The notes under the pieces: generated by a model
Told to the model about the DNA's origin: nothing
What the model saw: the letters and a program-made list of their open reading frames with translations, nothing else
Database searches by the model: none
Shown here: in pieces, positions 27,028 through 36,557 of the stretch
Layout: every line of letters starts with the position of its first letter
Numbering within the stretch: the stretch's first letter is position 1
Program-made: the position numbers and the translations under genes
NCBI GenBank assembly: GCA_040218045.1
Contig: JAVJQA010000040.1
Span: 1 to 64,000, forward strand
DNA from: Marinoscillum sp040218045
GTDB lineage: Bacteria > Bacteroidota > Bacteroidia > Cytophagales > Cyclobacteriaceae
Direction of reading: 5' to 3'
DNA length: 64,000 nt

Positions 27028-28083
27028 TTATTTTAAATGTTCATCAAAAAACGCTTCCAATTTTTCAAAAGGAATGACATCCACTTTGTCGTACAAATCC
27101 ACATGAACAGCGTCTGGGATAATCATCAGTTCCTTAGGTTCGGAGGCTGCTTTAAAAGCATCTTCACTGAAATAGAGTGAATGTGCATTTTCTCCTGCAA
27201 TCAACAACATTGGCCTTGGTGAAATCTCCTTGATGTAGGTCAAAAGTGGCATGTTCATAAAGGACAAGGGTGTGGTAGCCGTCCAAGAACTGTTTGAATT
27301 GATCGAACGAGGATGAAAACCCCTGGGTGTTTTGTAATAGTTGTGATATTCTGCTACAAATGGAGGTTCGTTTCCTGTTAATTTTTCAGGAAGGTTATTT
27401 GAGGATGGTGCAGGCTTTCCATTCTCTGAATCTTCCCAACGTTGTAAGCTTAGTTGCTCTAATATCTTGGTACGTTGCTCTGGTGTAGTTGCATCATAAT
27501 AACCTTTTGCATTCACTCTCGACATATCGTACATACTCGTAGTAGCCACTGCTTTCACACGTTTATCTACTGCGGTTGCGTTTAAAGCGAATCCTGCAAA
27601 TCCGCAAATGCCGATGATGCCAATTTTGTTACGGTCAATATTGTCCTGCAAGCCCAGAAAATCAACGGCAGCACTAAAATCTTCCGTATTGATGTCGGGT
27701 GATGCCACATTGCGTGGTTCTCCACCACTTTCTCCAGTATAAGATGGATCAAAGGCAATTGCTACAAAACCTCGTTCTGCCATTTGGTTGGCATACAAAC
27801 CTGATGATTGTTCTTTAACTGCACCAAAAGGCCCACTAATGGCAAGAGCAGGTAAAGGTTTGTTATCGCTGTTTTTTGGAATATATAAATCACCCGTAAG
27901 CTCAATGCCGTACCGGTTTTTGAAGGTTACTTTTTTTCGAGTTACTTGATCACTTAATTCAAAAGTGTATTCTTCTGTTGTATTCATATTCTTTTGATTC
28001 TTTGAATTTGGTTTTTGACTATATGCCTGCCCCATAAACAGAAAACCAGCAAGTATTAATAATATCATTCTATTCATTGTCAC
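27028..28083 (-). CDS. Secreted alpha/beta hydrolase, Cys-nucleophile type
   Basis: A 351-residue hydrolase with a signal peptide (MILLILAGFLFMGQAYS) and the dienelactone-hydrolase-like layout. The nucleophile elbow reads IGICGFAGFAL, so the nucleophile is Cys rather than Ser, as in dienelactone hydrolases. Acid and base lie in the C-terminal half (LLIAGENAHS, PDAVHVDLYD). Lies 8 bp downstream of the cupin gene, so co-transcribed. Substrate unknown. Confidence 0.85.
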   Translation of the reverse strand: MTMNRMILLILAGFLFMGQAYSQKPNSKNQKNMNTTEEYTFELSDQVTRKKVTFKNRYGIELTGDLYIPKNSDNKPLPALAISGPFGAVKEQSSGLYANQMAERGFVAIAFDPSYTGESGGEPRNVASPDINTEDFSAAVDFLGLQDNIDRNKIGIIGICGFAGFALNATAVDKRVKAVATTSMYDMSRVNAKGYYDATTPEQRTKILEQLSLQRWEDSENGKPAPSSNNLPEKLTGNEPPFVAEYHNYYKTPRGFHPRSINSNSSWTATTPLSFMNMPLLTYIKEISPRPMLLIAGENAHSLYFSEDAFKAASEPKELMIIPDAVHVDLYDKVDVIPFEKLEAFFDEHLK

Positions 28084-28090
28084 TTCTGTT

Positions 28091-28585
28091 TTAATTTATA
28101 GAATATTGCTCATCCGTTACAGCTTCCTTCCATTCGACAATCCCCTTTTCTGTATTGGGAATAATATAAAGTTGCTGTAATCCCACATCAGGCCTTGCCC
28201 CATGCCAGTGCCTTACATTGGGCGGGCATTTTACCACATCTCCTTTTTTGATGATTTCAATGGGTTGCCCTTCTATCTGATGATAGCCAATGCCATCGGT
28301 AATAATTAAAATTTGACCTGCAGGATGACTGTGCCAATTACTTCTTGCTCCAGGTTCGAAATAAACGTTGCCAACTAATGTGTTGTAAACACTATCTGCA
28401 TCTACCAATGCCGTTGGATAAGCATTTCCAGTGAATAAATCGTTTGAACCTTTTTCACCTTTTGGAAAAATCGCATTCAATACGTTTTCGTTCGGTTCCA
28501 TATTTTCTTGTTTTTCAGTTTTTGTAGTACAGCCCTGTACCATCCCTATCAGGAGGGCAACTGCGAGTAGCGATTCCTTTTTCAT
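28091..28585 (-). CDS. Cupin-domain lipoprotein
   Basis: A 164-residue protein with a lipobox (LIGMVQGC) and one cupin barrel. The metal-binding motif is visible in SNWHSHPAGQILIITDG and the second half in GDVVKCPPNVRHWHG. It resembles the manganese cupins annotated as hydroxynitrile lyase-like or carboxymuconolactone-associated. It lies between the acetyltransferase and the Cys-type hydrolase (8-12 bp gaps) in the set divergent from the AraC regulator. Confidence 0.87.
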   Translation of the reverse strand: MKKESLLAVALLIGMVQGCTTKTEKQENMEPNENVLNAIFPKGEKGSNDLFTGNAYPTALVDADSVYNTLVGNVYFEPGARSNWHSHPAGQILIITDGIGYHQIEGQPIEIIKKGDVVKCPPNVRHWHGARPDVGLQQLYIIPNTEKGIVEWKEAVTDEQYSIN

Positions 28586-28596
28586 TTATATCTGTT

Positions 28597-29157
28597 TTAA
28601 ATTTCCTTGATGATTTTTGCAGGAGTACCTCCTACGATAACATTGTCAGGAACGTCTTTAGAAACAACAGAACCCGCAGCAACCACCGAGTTTTCACCTA
28701 TGGTTACGCCATGCAAAATGGTGGCATTTGCTCCAATCCAGGCGTTTTTTTTTATGTGTATTGCTTTGGGAACCAATGCGTGTCTGCTTTCAGGATCTAT
28801 CGGATGACCTTCGGAAAGGAGGCTGACTTTGGGAGCTATCAGTACGCCATCTTCAATGGTAATGCCTCCCAGATCCAAAAAAGTACAATCAAAGTTGATG
28901 AATACGTTTTTACCAATTTTTGTATGCTTGCCGTAATTGATATACAAGGGGGTAAATACGTCAACGCTTTCGTCAATTTCGCTCCCTGTAATTTGGCTCA
29001 GAAAATCCCGGATTTCTTTAGGGTCTGTGGCATTGTTCATCTGCACCAGCAATTTTTTCGTACTGTATGAAGCCTCGCGCATTTTGTAGGCTTGCGGGTC
29101 ACTAGGCAGAATGGTTTCGCCCTTTTTTAACCGTTCAAAAATGTCCGTTTTTTGCAT
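28597..29157 (-). CDS. Sugar O-acetyltransferase (maltose acetyltransferase type)
   Basis: A 186-residue left-handed beta-helix acetyltransferase. The N-terminal helical Mac domain (MREASYSTKKLLVQMNNA) precedes hexapeptide repeats; the catalytic His lies in LLSEGHPIDPESR, and the C-terminal WIGANATILHGVTIGENSVV and GGTPAKIIKEI are family hallmarks. First gene of the minus-strand set, 110 bp from the divergent AraC gene. Confidence 0.92.
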   Translation of the reverse strand: MQKTDIFERLKKGETILPSDPQAYKMREASYSTKKLLVQMNNATDPKEIRDFLSQITGSEIDESVDVFTPLYINYGKHTKIGKNVFINFDCTFLDLGGITIEDGVLIAPKVSLLSEGHPIDPESRHALVPKAIHIKKNAWIGANATILHGVTIGENSVVAAGSVVSKDVPDNVIVGGTPAKIIKEI

Positions 29158-29267
29158 TGCGTTATCTTTTCAATGCAAAGATAATAGCATAATAAAAGCA
29201 ATTTGTTACATTAATGTCGCAATAAATGTCAAATACCACCTATTTTTGATGATACCTTCTTACTTGA

Positions 29268-30089
29268 ATGGATATGTCAGAAAATCAAAGAGTTATACTT
29301 TATAAAACGGCATCAAAGGCTCAATTTCCTGCTGATTTCCAAACTCGTTTCCACACACATATTTACTGCCAAAGTGGAACAGTAAAGTTTATGTTCAACG
29401 GCAAGCAATACCATGGCAAAAAAGGAGAATTTGTTTTTTGGCTCGCAGGTCTTAATGTTTCGGATTTGTGGTTTTCAGCGAATTTTAAAGCAACAATGTT
29501 GTTTGTGGACAGTGATTTATTGACATCAAATTTGCCAAGTGTCAATGTGAGTATTGATAGCTACATACATTCCAAAGAAAATCCGATTTTGCACCCTGAA
29601 AAAAAAGACAAAGAGAAAATCTTAAAAAACTTTCAGCTGCTGTACGATAAATCACAAGAAACCAACCACCGGTTTTATGAGGAAGGGCTGAAACTCCAAA
29701 TGCAACTTTTCCTTTTGGAAATGTGGCATATTTTTGAAGATGAGCTTGACAGACGTAAACGCAGTTTGCAAAGCGGAACATTGTATGAAAGGTTTATACA
29801 GTTAGTTCAGGAACATTGTATGAAAGAGCGTGAAGTGCGGTTTTACAGCGATAAGTTAAACATTACACCAAAGTATCTCAATTATATTTGCAAGGTCAAT
29901 ACCCGAATTACCGCTTCGGAATGGATACAGCGATATACTAAAGAGCGGATAATGTTTTTGTTGCAAAACAGGAACCTGAATATTTCTGAAATTGCCGATG
30001 AAATGGATTTTTCGAGCCGTTCGTTCTTCACTCGCTATGTAAAAAAACTACTAGGCGTTACTCCGAAAGAATATCGGGAACGGATATGA
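29268..30089 (+). CDS. AraC-family transcriptional regulator
   Basis: A 273-residue regulator with an N-terminal cupin-like sensor (FHTHIYCQSGTVKFMFNGK) and the C-terminal double helix-turn-helix at about 185-270 (FYSDKLNITPKYLNYICK, then SEIADEMDFSSRSFFTRYVK, ending GVTPKEYRERI). It is divergent from the acetyltransferase-cupin-hydrolase set, which it probably controls. A Bacteroidota -7-like box (TATTTTTG) lies at 29241-29248, 20 bp before the start; a -33 box at good spacing is not clear. Confidence 0.9.
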   Translation: MDMSENQRVILYKTASKAQFPADFQTRFHTHIYCQSGTVKFMFNGKQYHGKKGEFVFWLAGLNVSDLWFSANFKATMLFVDSDLLTSNLPSVNVSIDSYIHSKENPILHPEKKDKEKILKNFQLLYDKSQETNHRFYEEGLKLQMQLFLLEMWHIFEDELDRRKRSLQSGTLYERFIQLVQEHCMKEREVRFYSDKLNITPKYLNYICKVNTRITASEWIQRYTKERIMFLLQNRNLNISEIADEMDFSSRSFFTRYVKKLLGVTPKEYRERI

Positions 30090-30671
30090 AAAGCTTTACA
30101 ACTTAATTTTGTTGGTGCATTGGCTAGAAAGGGCTCTTTTGGTTTTATGGAGCGTTGACTTTGTGTGTAGGCAAAAACCAAATGTGCCAATAGCGTTGGA
30201 AAAGTTGTTTTAAATTGTGCGTTGACAAAAATATTTCTCTGTCAAATTCCTTTTTACCCGAGAGTTTCAATTTAGCACATTCGTTTTTTTAGCTTGCAGG
30301 TAACAATCCAATAACATGACCTTTGGTCATATTATTTCACTTATAGCTGTCCTGATTCAGTGCGCTTCAGTACTGGTTCTTAGAAAGCCATATTTCCCCG
30401 AACCTACCAAAATACCCAATACCGGTCAAGCTTTTCTCTACAGAAGATTCAATAGGCGTCATCAATGGCTGATTTGGCAAGACGAATACATCATCTCAGA
30501 TTTTGTAGGAAGTCATCCCGTAGGGATCTCGTTGAACATGGGAACGTATCTGGCTTTTGGCGCTAGCTTCTATACGTTAAGATGTCTGGCGACATGACTT
30601 AAAGAGGATATTTGTTTTAAAGAAGGTCATCCCGTAGGGATTTCATGGAGTAAACCAGAAGGACTGGCTCT
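30090..30671. other. Non-coding stretch between AraC gene and GH106
   Basis: No gene that I can support. A 93-codon open frame at 30316-30597 has no family resemblance and runs through a palindromic repeat, so I do not call it. The stretch holds two copies of a short palindrome (30512 and 30626) and ends at the second three-hairpin repeat. Confidence 0.5.
30512..30643. repeat. Two copies of an ATCCC-GTA-GGGAT palindrome
   Basis: The sequence GTCATCCCGTAGGGATCTC (30512-30530) recurs as GTCATCCCGTAGGGATTTC (30626-30644 region) in the same orientation, 114 bp apart. Each is a 5-bp stem with a 3-base loop inside a longer conserved block. This is probably a third small REP-like family, different from the other two in the window. 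Confidence 0.7.
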
Positions 30672-30759
30672 AGCTTCAGTTTGCACTGAAGCTAGTGATG
30701 AAGCGGCGGAAGTTTTACAAACTTCTGGCTATTTGGGGATTCAGTTGCAAACTGAATCC
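30672..30759 (+). repeat. Three-hairpin interspersed repeat, copy 2
   Basis: Same order of three palindromes as at 22062: AGCTTCAGT/ACTGAAGCT (30672-30693), GGAAGTTT/AAACTTC in the middle, and GGATTCAGTT/AACTGAATCC (30737-30759). It ends 5 bp from the stop codon of the GH106 gene, i.e. in its 3' untranslated region. Confidence 0.88.
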
Positions 30760-30764
30760 AGTTC

Positions 30765-33700
30765 TTAATCCCAAATTTTAAGACTTACAGACCCGGTGAT
30801 ACCTGCCGGTAGCAATGGCTCCCCGTCCAATCGATATGGTGCTGTCGTCCAGGTCAGTCTTTCGGACTCTGGTAGATCATGGTCACGGATCATCCGGTTT
30901 CTCCAGGTGTTGGTTACCTCAATGGTCAATTGATTTTCACCTTCTTTTAGCGCCTCAGAGATATCAATTTCGTAAGGTGCTGTCCAGATTACTCCGCATG
31001 ATTTTCCGTTCACAGTTACTTCAGCTATGTCATGGAGTCCACTGATTTCCAGCATTGCATTGCCGTTTTCGGCAGTAGCAACAAACGCAGTTCTATAGGT
31101 AGCCGTTCCTGAATAATATTTGATGGCAGGATCATCGAACTCTGTCCAGCTATTAAATTCACTCATTTCAATTAGATCTGCAGGCCCACCGAAGGCTGGA
31201 TCGAACGAGACTTTCCATACACCATCAATCGGCTGTGAGGACATTTGATGGAAATTCTGTTCTTCCTGCCCCAATAAGTCGGTTTCTTCTTTCAGAATAA
31301 CGAAAATAGATTCGTTCTCATCTAGCGTTTCATAAACGATCGTTCTTTCACCATTGATCTTCCAAGACCTTGACTGACGCGATTGATTAGTTACCGGGTT
31401 GTAAATGACTGGCAGTTTTCCGCGCACTCGTAGGGAAATGGCCACTTCTCTTTGTTCGTTAAGCTGATTGGAAATGAAGTAGATGTCTTTGTTGTCGCTT
31501 CTCCGGTGTGTCCAGGCTATATCACCGGCCTTTGTACCATTAGTCGTCACGAGTAGGTCTGGTTCTAGACCAAGAGGAGCTAAATCTGAATCTAGATATG
31601 GGGTCTTGATTACAGTACCTTTTCCGAGTTTCTTGGATTCCTGCCTGCCAGTTTTTACAAAATCCCCATCCCAAATGGTATTGGCGAGTTTTTCGATTGG
31701 TTCGTCTATTGAATCCAGACCTGGCGTGTGGGTAGGCTTTTCTGAAATGAGTAAAGTAGCACCATTTTCTACCAGACTAATCAGTTTCTTTAGTGTGGCA
31801 ACCGACATGTATTCAGGATTGGGAGCCATCTTGCGCGCTTGTGGCAGTACCAGCAACTGATAGGATGCGCCAGTGGAGAGTTCAATTTCACCATCAGTAA
31901 CGCTGGCGAGGTTCAGTAAAGCATCCTTGTTAAAGGAATCGTACTTATAACCATTGAGGGGATCTACCCAATCTTCCGGGTCAGCCATGTTTTGGGAATG
32001 TTTTACACCTTTCGGCAAAATGCGGAGCGGCTGGTCTGCGTTGGCCAGACGAGCTGATTCTGAATTGACAACTTCGGCACCAAACAAGCCAGGCAATGTT
32101 TCTACTAGGCGGTCGGGGAGGATAGACCTTCTAGGAAGTCCTTCGCCAGTGAAAACCGCCACATCCACTACCGGAGCTCCTTCCTGAAGGAGTTTTTGAC
32201 ACCTTTCGGTATATTCCACAAAAGCACGTCCTGGTTTCCACCAGGTTTGATTTCTTTGAAAATATAACCCAACACCATCCAGCGTCATGCCTGGCTGTCT
32301 GTCCATCCATGGGTTGTGCATGTAGACATGAAAGAAAAGCCGGTTGATTCCCAGTGCATAGTTTCTATCAAGTAATGTCTTTAACATTCCCGGATGTTCA
32401 TCCCAGGCCATCCTCAGCTCGGTAAATCCTTCTGCTTGTATGATGTTTTTCCCATAGACATGCGCTCCGGAGATGGCATCCATCATGTCATTTGGTTTGT
32501 CATGTGTAGGACTTCTTAACCAAAACTCACCCATTGGAATATCCACTTTTCCATAGTGCTCCATTCCATCACTCAGCATAGTAGGAGCCACACTTTCTGC
32601 ACTAAACTCCATGCCGTGCTCATGTGCCCGCTTAGCCATGATCCCGTAGAAATTATCAATCATCATGTTGGCAATAGTTTCCCTAATGTCATAGAGAAAT
32701 TTCTCTGAAAATTCAATCCCATTTACTGGAACCCCTGCCATAATGGGTAGATAGGGCAGAGGATCATAGCCTTGTCTTTTGGTAAACTCATCCCTGAACA
32801 CCGGAGACCAGTTTTGACTGCCACATTCCCAGCTATCTATGTGAAATGCCTTCACCACTTCTTTGGTGAGATCTGATCCCAATGAATCCAGAATACGCCC
32901 GTACCAGCCGTCAAATTGGGTGTTGATGGCCTCAGGGTTAAACTTGTCACACTCTAGCCCAAGTGCTCCGCCGCCAGTGTAGTTGGTGTGGCCAGTGGAG
33001 GTGTGACCCATTCGCAGGATTGTCCAATCACCTTTGGGTACGTCCCAATACAGCACTCCATTTTCGTCTATACGGTTGGTTAGATCAATGATCTGATTTT
33101 GATTGATAATTGAAGCTGGGTTCAGTTGAGTTTCGGTTGTGCGAGGGCTTATTCGCCATACCTCACCCGTTTTCCCCTCATACTGGTGAATCTTTGGTGC
33201 ACAGGACAATTCTAGTCCGGCAATTTTCAAAATAGGGCTCCACTTGGCGGCATCCAAGTCTTCTGCACCGGGTTCAGACCCTTCTTTTGTCCATTGAAAG
33301 CGAAAGTGTCGGGCAGTCGTTTTAGGGATGGAATAGGTGACTTGTGCATCTGTATCCTGCCATCCATGCCGAGGGGGAACCATTTGATAAACAGACTTGA
33401 AGTTTTCTCCATCCTCACTGGCTTCTACCTTGAGACGATGCGATTGATAGTTGTTTCCTTTGGTGATTACCTGGATGCTTTGAGCCGTGAATGGTTCATT
33501 AAAGCTGTATTGAAACCAACAGTCTTCCTCACATCGAAACTGGTCGGTATTGCCTCTTTCGATTAGAAAATCGGCTCCATTTTCATTGCTGGTTGATACT
33601 GTAGGTTTATGTTTAAATGAGGATTTTGCTAATACTTTGTTGGGAAATGCATAGATTCCAAGTTCTTCATAATAACCTTCGAAGGCCTCAGGCTGAGCCA

Positions 33701-34151
33701 ATGTGTCATTGAAAACCTGGCCACCACTTACATTGGTCTCGCTCCACACTACTTTTTGCATAGATAGCTCTGGAGTAATCCATGGGCCACCCGCAAGGGC
33801 AAATCCATCACTGGTGTGAAATCCTAACTCCAGGTCTAGCCGCTTTGCTTCAGCAACAGAGTGTTTAACCATTTGCCACCAGTAGGGGGATAGCTGATCC
33901 GCAACCGGCTCCATGTGTGGCGGGTCAGTTGGGCCACTGATCGGCATGAGATATGCACCCCCAAGTCCTGCGTATTTCATTGCTTCTAAGTCAGCAGTAA
34001 TGCCTTCTTTTGTAGCGGCTGCCTGACGCCAATACCAGAATACCCATGGTTTTTCCGGGTGAGTAAACCCTTGTGAACGCGTTTCCTGGACGGTCTCCTG
34101 ACAAGATAAAAAGGGAACAAGAATAAGGATGAAGAGCTTTCTCAAGGTCAT
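30765..34151 (-). CDS. GH106 alpha-L-rhamnosidase, lipoprotein
   Basis: A protein of about 1128 residues that should release L-rhamnose from rhamnogalacturonan or glycans. The start MTLRKLFILILVPFLSC gives a lipoprotein signal; I prefer ATG 34151 to the frame's first ATG (34175), which adds eight polar residues. The GH106 N-terminal block PWVFWYWRQAAATKEGITAD is followed by GLGGAYLMPISGP, the long catalytic part (YGKNIIQAEGFTELRMAWDE, HVYMHNPWMDRQPGM) and a C-terminal beta-sandwich ending EVTNTWRNRMIRDHDLPE. It follows fucI by 41 bp on the same strand. Product uptake would be by RhaT. Confidence 0.88.
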   Translation of the reverse strand: MTLRKLFILILVPFLSCQETVQETRSQGFTHPEKPWVFWYWRQAAATKEGITADLEAMKYAGLGGAYLMPISGPTDPPHMEPVADQLSPYWWQMVKHSVAEAKRLDLELGFHTSDGFALAGGPWITPELSMQKVVWSETNVSGGQVFNDTLAQPEAFEGYYEELGIYAFPNKVLAKSSFKHKPTVSTSNENGADFLIERGNTDQFRCEEDCWFQYSFNEPFTAQSIQVITKGNNYQSHRLKVEASEDGENFKSVYQMVPPRHGWQDTDAQVTYSIPKTTARHFRFQWTKEGSEPGAEDLDAAKWSPILKIAGLELSCAPKIHQYEGKTGEVWRISPRTTETQLNPASIINQNQIIDLTNRIDENGVLYWDVPKGDWTILRMGHTSTGHTNYTGGGALGLECDKFNPEAINTQFDGWYGRILDSLGSDLTKEVVKAFHIDSWECGSQNWSPVFRDEFTKRQGYDPLPYLPIMAGVPVNGIEFSEKFLYDIRETIANMMIDNFYGIMAKRAHEHGMEFSAESVAPTMLSDGMEHYGKVDIPMGEFWLRSPTHDKPNDMMDAISGAHVYGKNIIQAEGFTELRMAWDEHPGMLKTLLDRNYALGINRLFFHVYMHNPWMDRQPGMTLDGVGLYFQRNQTWWKPGRAFVEYTERCQKLLQEGAPVVDVAVFTGEGLPRRSILPDRLVETLPGLFGAEVVNSESARLANADQPLRILPKGVKHSQNMADPEDWVDPLNGYKYDSFNKDALLNLASVTDGEIELSTGASYQLLVLPQARKMAPNPEYMSVATLKKLISLVENGATLLISEKPTHTPGLDSIDEPIEKLANTIWDGDFVKTGRQESKKLGKGTVIKTPYLDSDLAPLGLEPDLLVTTNGTKAGDIAWTHRRSDNKDIYFISNQLNEQREVAISLRVRGKLPVIYNPVTNQSRQSRSWKINGERTIVYETLDENESIFVILKEETDLLGQEEQNFHQMSSQPIDGVWKVSFDPAFGGPADLIEMSEFNSWTEFDDPAIKYYSGTATYRTAFVATAENGNAMLEISGLHDIAEVTVNGKSCGVIWTAPYEIDISEALKEGENQLTIEVTNTWRNRMIRDHDLPESERLTWTTAPYRLDGEPLLPAGITGSVSLKIWD

Positions 34152-34192
34152 AACGAGGTTAAAGGGAGAGGGCACTTCGGCCCTCTTTCAAG

Positions 34193-35959
34193 TTATTTGT
34201 ATAATGGTCCATAGTTCTGACAAGCTCTATAATCGGAGCCTTCGGGATCCATGCCGAAGCTTGCCCAGTCTTTTGGCCTGAATGGTTCACCTTCTACATT
34301 GTGCATGTTTACAGGAATCCTCAGCATAGAGCATAAAGTAATCAGATCAGCACCGTAGTGACCATAGCTGAAAGCTCCGTGATTTGCTCCCCAGCTGGCC
34401 ATTACCGAATACACATCTTTAAAAGCACCCGAACCGGTTGTTCTTGGCACAAACCAGGTTGTAGGCCAGGTAGAATCAGTTCTTTCATCCAGTATTTTGT
34501 GTACCTCTTCAGGTAATTCAATCGTCCATCCTTCTGCTATTTGCATGACAGGCCCTACACCTTTCACCAGATTGATCCGGCACATGGTCACTGGCATTTC
34601 GCCTTTGGTGACAAAGTGTGACGAGAATCCACCGCCGGGAAAATAGTCCTTGGCAGGTGGCCAGTAGGTGGCATCAAGGCAGGCTTGCATTTCAGTGTCT
34701 GTAATTTCCCAGAATGGCTTCATGGCTGGTTTTCCATCTTTCGATTGCTCGCCAGTTCCATCGAGTGTTGATGAGCCGGAGTTGATCAAATGAATGAATC
34801 CATCCTTTGCCATCCCTCGCAGGTCAAAACCTGTAACCCGTTTGACAGACGCCGGACTCCAATACGTTCTGACATCCGAGAACATTTGTGCCTGGTTGGT
34901 GAGCAGATAGCCAAATAGCATGGAAATGCCATTTAGTGAATCGTTTTCAGTGGCCATCATCAGTGGAGGACGTTTGCCATTCCAGTCAAAAGAAGAGTTG
35001 AGCATGGCTTCCATAAAGTCACCATTGGGCATGTAGTCAGTCCACTGCCGCTGACCCTGGAATCCTGCGGCTATGGCATTGAAACCAAGTGCTTCTTCAC
35101 CAAATCCAATAGACTTCAATTCTTCATTTCCGATCATCAGATCGCGACAAATCAATGCCATTTTTACAACCGTTTCCCATTCGCTATCCAGTTTTTCCCG
35201 GGACTTCCCATGGGGATTGAAATCAGTATCTTCTTTGCAGTTTTCCTTCGTCCACTGGAGTGCTTTTGTGTACTCATTCTGGTCATAGATTTCGTTTTCT
35301 ATTCTGCGATTGAGCTCTGACATGTCCACATACTCATTGCGCATGCCCAGAAAAGATTGGAAAAAGTCTTCGTTTACAACAGAACCAGCGATTCCCATAG
35401 AAACAGCACCTATTGACAGGTAGGATTTACCCTGCATGGTAGCAACAGCGATTCCGGATTTTGCAAACTGGAGAAGTTTCTCCACTATCTCTTGGGGTAT
35501 TGGCTCATCTACCGAATCCTGTACATCCTGGCCATAGATACTAAAAGCCGGGATCCCTTTTTGTGTATGGCCGGCAAGCGCTGCTGCCAGGTACACCGCT
35601 CCGGGGCGTTCTGTTCCATTAAAACCCCAAATCGCTTTTGGACGGGTAGGGTGCATGTCTATAGTTTCTGTGCCATAGCACCAGCATGGGGTGACTGTTA
35701 TCGAAAGACCAACTCCTTCTTTGATGAATTTATCCTCACACATCGCTGCTTCGGTTACCCGGCCAATGGTACCATCGGCGATCACACATTGCACAGGAGT
35801 GCCATCCATATATTGGAGTGTTGATTCCAAGAGGTCAGCTACTTTTTTTGCCATTTGCATGGTGGGAGCCTCCAATGATTCACGGATTCCCCCTAAGCGT
35901 CCGTCTATTACCGGCCTGATTCCAATTTTTGGGAGCGATCCTTTTAGTTTATAATGCAT
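34193..35959 (-). CDS. fucI: L-fucose isomerase
   Basis: A 588-residue isomerase matching FucI over its full length. It converts L-fucose to L-fuculose (and D-arabinose to D-ribulose in known enzymes). Manganese-ligand blocks are visible: PLMMATENDSLNGISMLFGY with Glu and Asp, and VNMHNVEGEPFRPKDW with the C-terminal His. The N-terminal IGIRPVIDGRLGG and TVTPCWCYGTETIDM are FucI hallmarks. It is the first gene of a two-gene unit with the GH106. No fuculokinase or fuculose-phosphate aldolase is in the window, and an oxidative fucose pathway exists at 8-14 kb, so the cell seems to hold two fucose routes, or this enzyme handles another sugar. Confidence 0.94.
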   Translation of the reverse strand: MHYKLKGSLPKIGIRPVIDGRLGGIRESLEAPTMQMAKKVADLLESTLQYMDGTPVQCVIADGTIGRVTEAAMCEDKFIKEGVGLSITVTPCWCYGTETIDMHPTRPKAIWGFNGTERPGAVYLAAALAGHTQKGIPAFSIYGQDVQDSVDEPIPQEIVEKLLQFAKSGIAVATMQGKSYLSIGAVSMGIAGSVVNEDFFQSFLGMRNEYVDMSELNRRIENEIYDQNEYTKALQWTKENCKEDTDFNPHGKSREKLDSEWETVVKMALICRDLMIGNEELKSIGFGEEALGFNAIAAGFQGQRQWTDYMPNGDFMEAMLNSSFDWNGKRPPLMMATENDSLNGISMLFGYLLTNQAQMFSDVRTYWSPASVKRVTGFDLRGMAKDGFIHLINSGSSTLDGTGEQSKDGKPAMKPFWEITDTEMQACLDATYWPPAKDYFPGGGFSSHFVTKGEMPVTMCRINLVKGVGPVMQIAEGWTIELPEEVHKILDERTDSTWPTTWFVPRTTGSGAFKDVYSVMASWGANHGAFSYGHYGADLITLCSMLRIPVNMHNVEGEPFRPKDWASFGMDPEGSDYRACQNYGPLYK

Positions 35960-36043
35960 CTGAATATTCTGTTGTGTCTAAGGGTGCAAGATCTTATCAA
36001 TTGTCAAATAAAGAATCCTGTGCCTTCAGGTAAGTTATAGATC

Positions 36044-36076
36044 AAAAAAAAACCGGAAGCGACTAACTTCCGGTTT
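36044..36076 (-). terminator. Rho-independent terminator after the small lipoprotein gene
   Basis: A perfect 10-bp stem (AAACCGGAAG with CTTCCGGTTT, 36050-36059 and 36067-36076) with a 7-base loop. On the minus strand it is followed by a run of nine T residues (A-run at 36044-36052 on the plus strand). It lies 26 bp past the lipoprotein stop codon, separating it from fucI. Confidence 0.88.
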
Positions 36077-36101
36077 ACCCTAATTATGAGATTATTTAAA
36101 C

Positions 36102-36557
36102 TTAACTAGCTTTATTAAAAACCAATTTCCAATCCCCAAGTCCATTTGTTCTACCACCTGCTTCTTGCGTTGAGAATACAATTGTAATAGTTGTTTTTGC
36201 TGAATTAACTGTAGCTGTTGGAGTGCCATCTAGAGTTAACTCTGCTGGAAGGCCATTTACATCTACTGAGGTGATTGCTCCAGCATCTGATACTGTGTAA
36301 GAACCTCCTGTGCAGTAGTCAGCAAGGCCAGTAACTTGAAATCCAGTTTCACTGAAAGTTGCACTAATTCCTGAACCATCTAGCTCGGTATTAGCAAACT
36401 GTGAAGCAGAAGCGTCAATGTTCCATGTACCAACTAGCGCTTCAAGAAGAATTTCCTTATCTGATTTTGGGTCATCACCGTCGCCCCCACCACAGCTACT
36501 TAAAACGCCAACAGAAAGCACAGCAGCAAACAAAATCATCATTTTTATCATCTTCAT
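36102..36557 (-). CDS. Small lipocalin-like lipoprotein, unknown function
   Basis: A 151-residue protein with a clear lipoprotein signal (FAAVLSVGVLSSC) followed by a Gly/Asp linker (GGGDGDDP). The rest is predicted all-beta and begins LVGTWNIDAS, the usual opening of Bacteroidota lipocalin-like proteins. No catalytic motif is visible. It is a single-gene unit with its own terminator, divergent from the CoA-transferase operon. Role unknown. Confidence 0.8.
   Translation of the reverse strand: MKMIKMMILFAAVLSVGVLSSCGGGDGDDPKSDKEILLEALVGTWNIDASASQFANTELDGSGISATFSETGFQVTGLADYCTGGSYTVSDAGAITSVDVNGLPAELTLDGTPTATVNSAKTTITIVFSTQEAGGRTNGLGDWKLVFNKAS

Noticed and set aside
30316..30597. A 93-codon open frame on the plus strand
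   Set aside because: It has no recognisable domain, crosses the ATCCCGTAGGGAT palindrome and sits in a repeat-rich gap, so it is more likely a chance frame.
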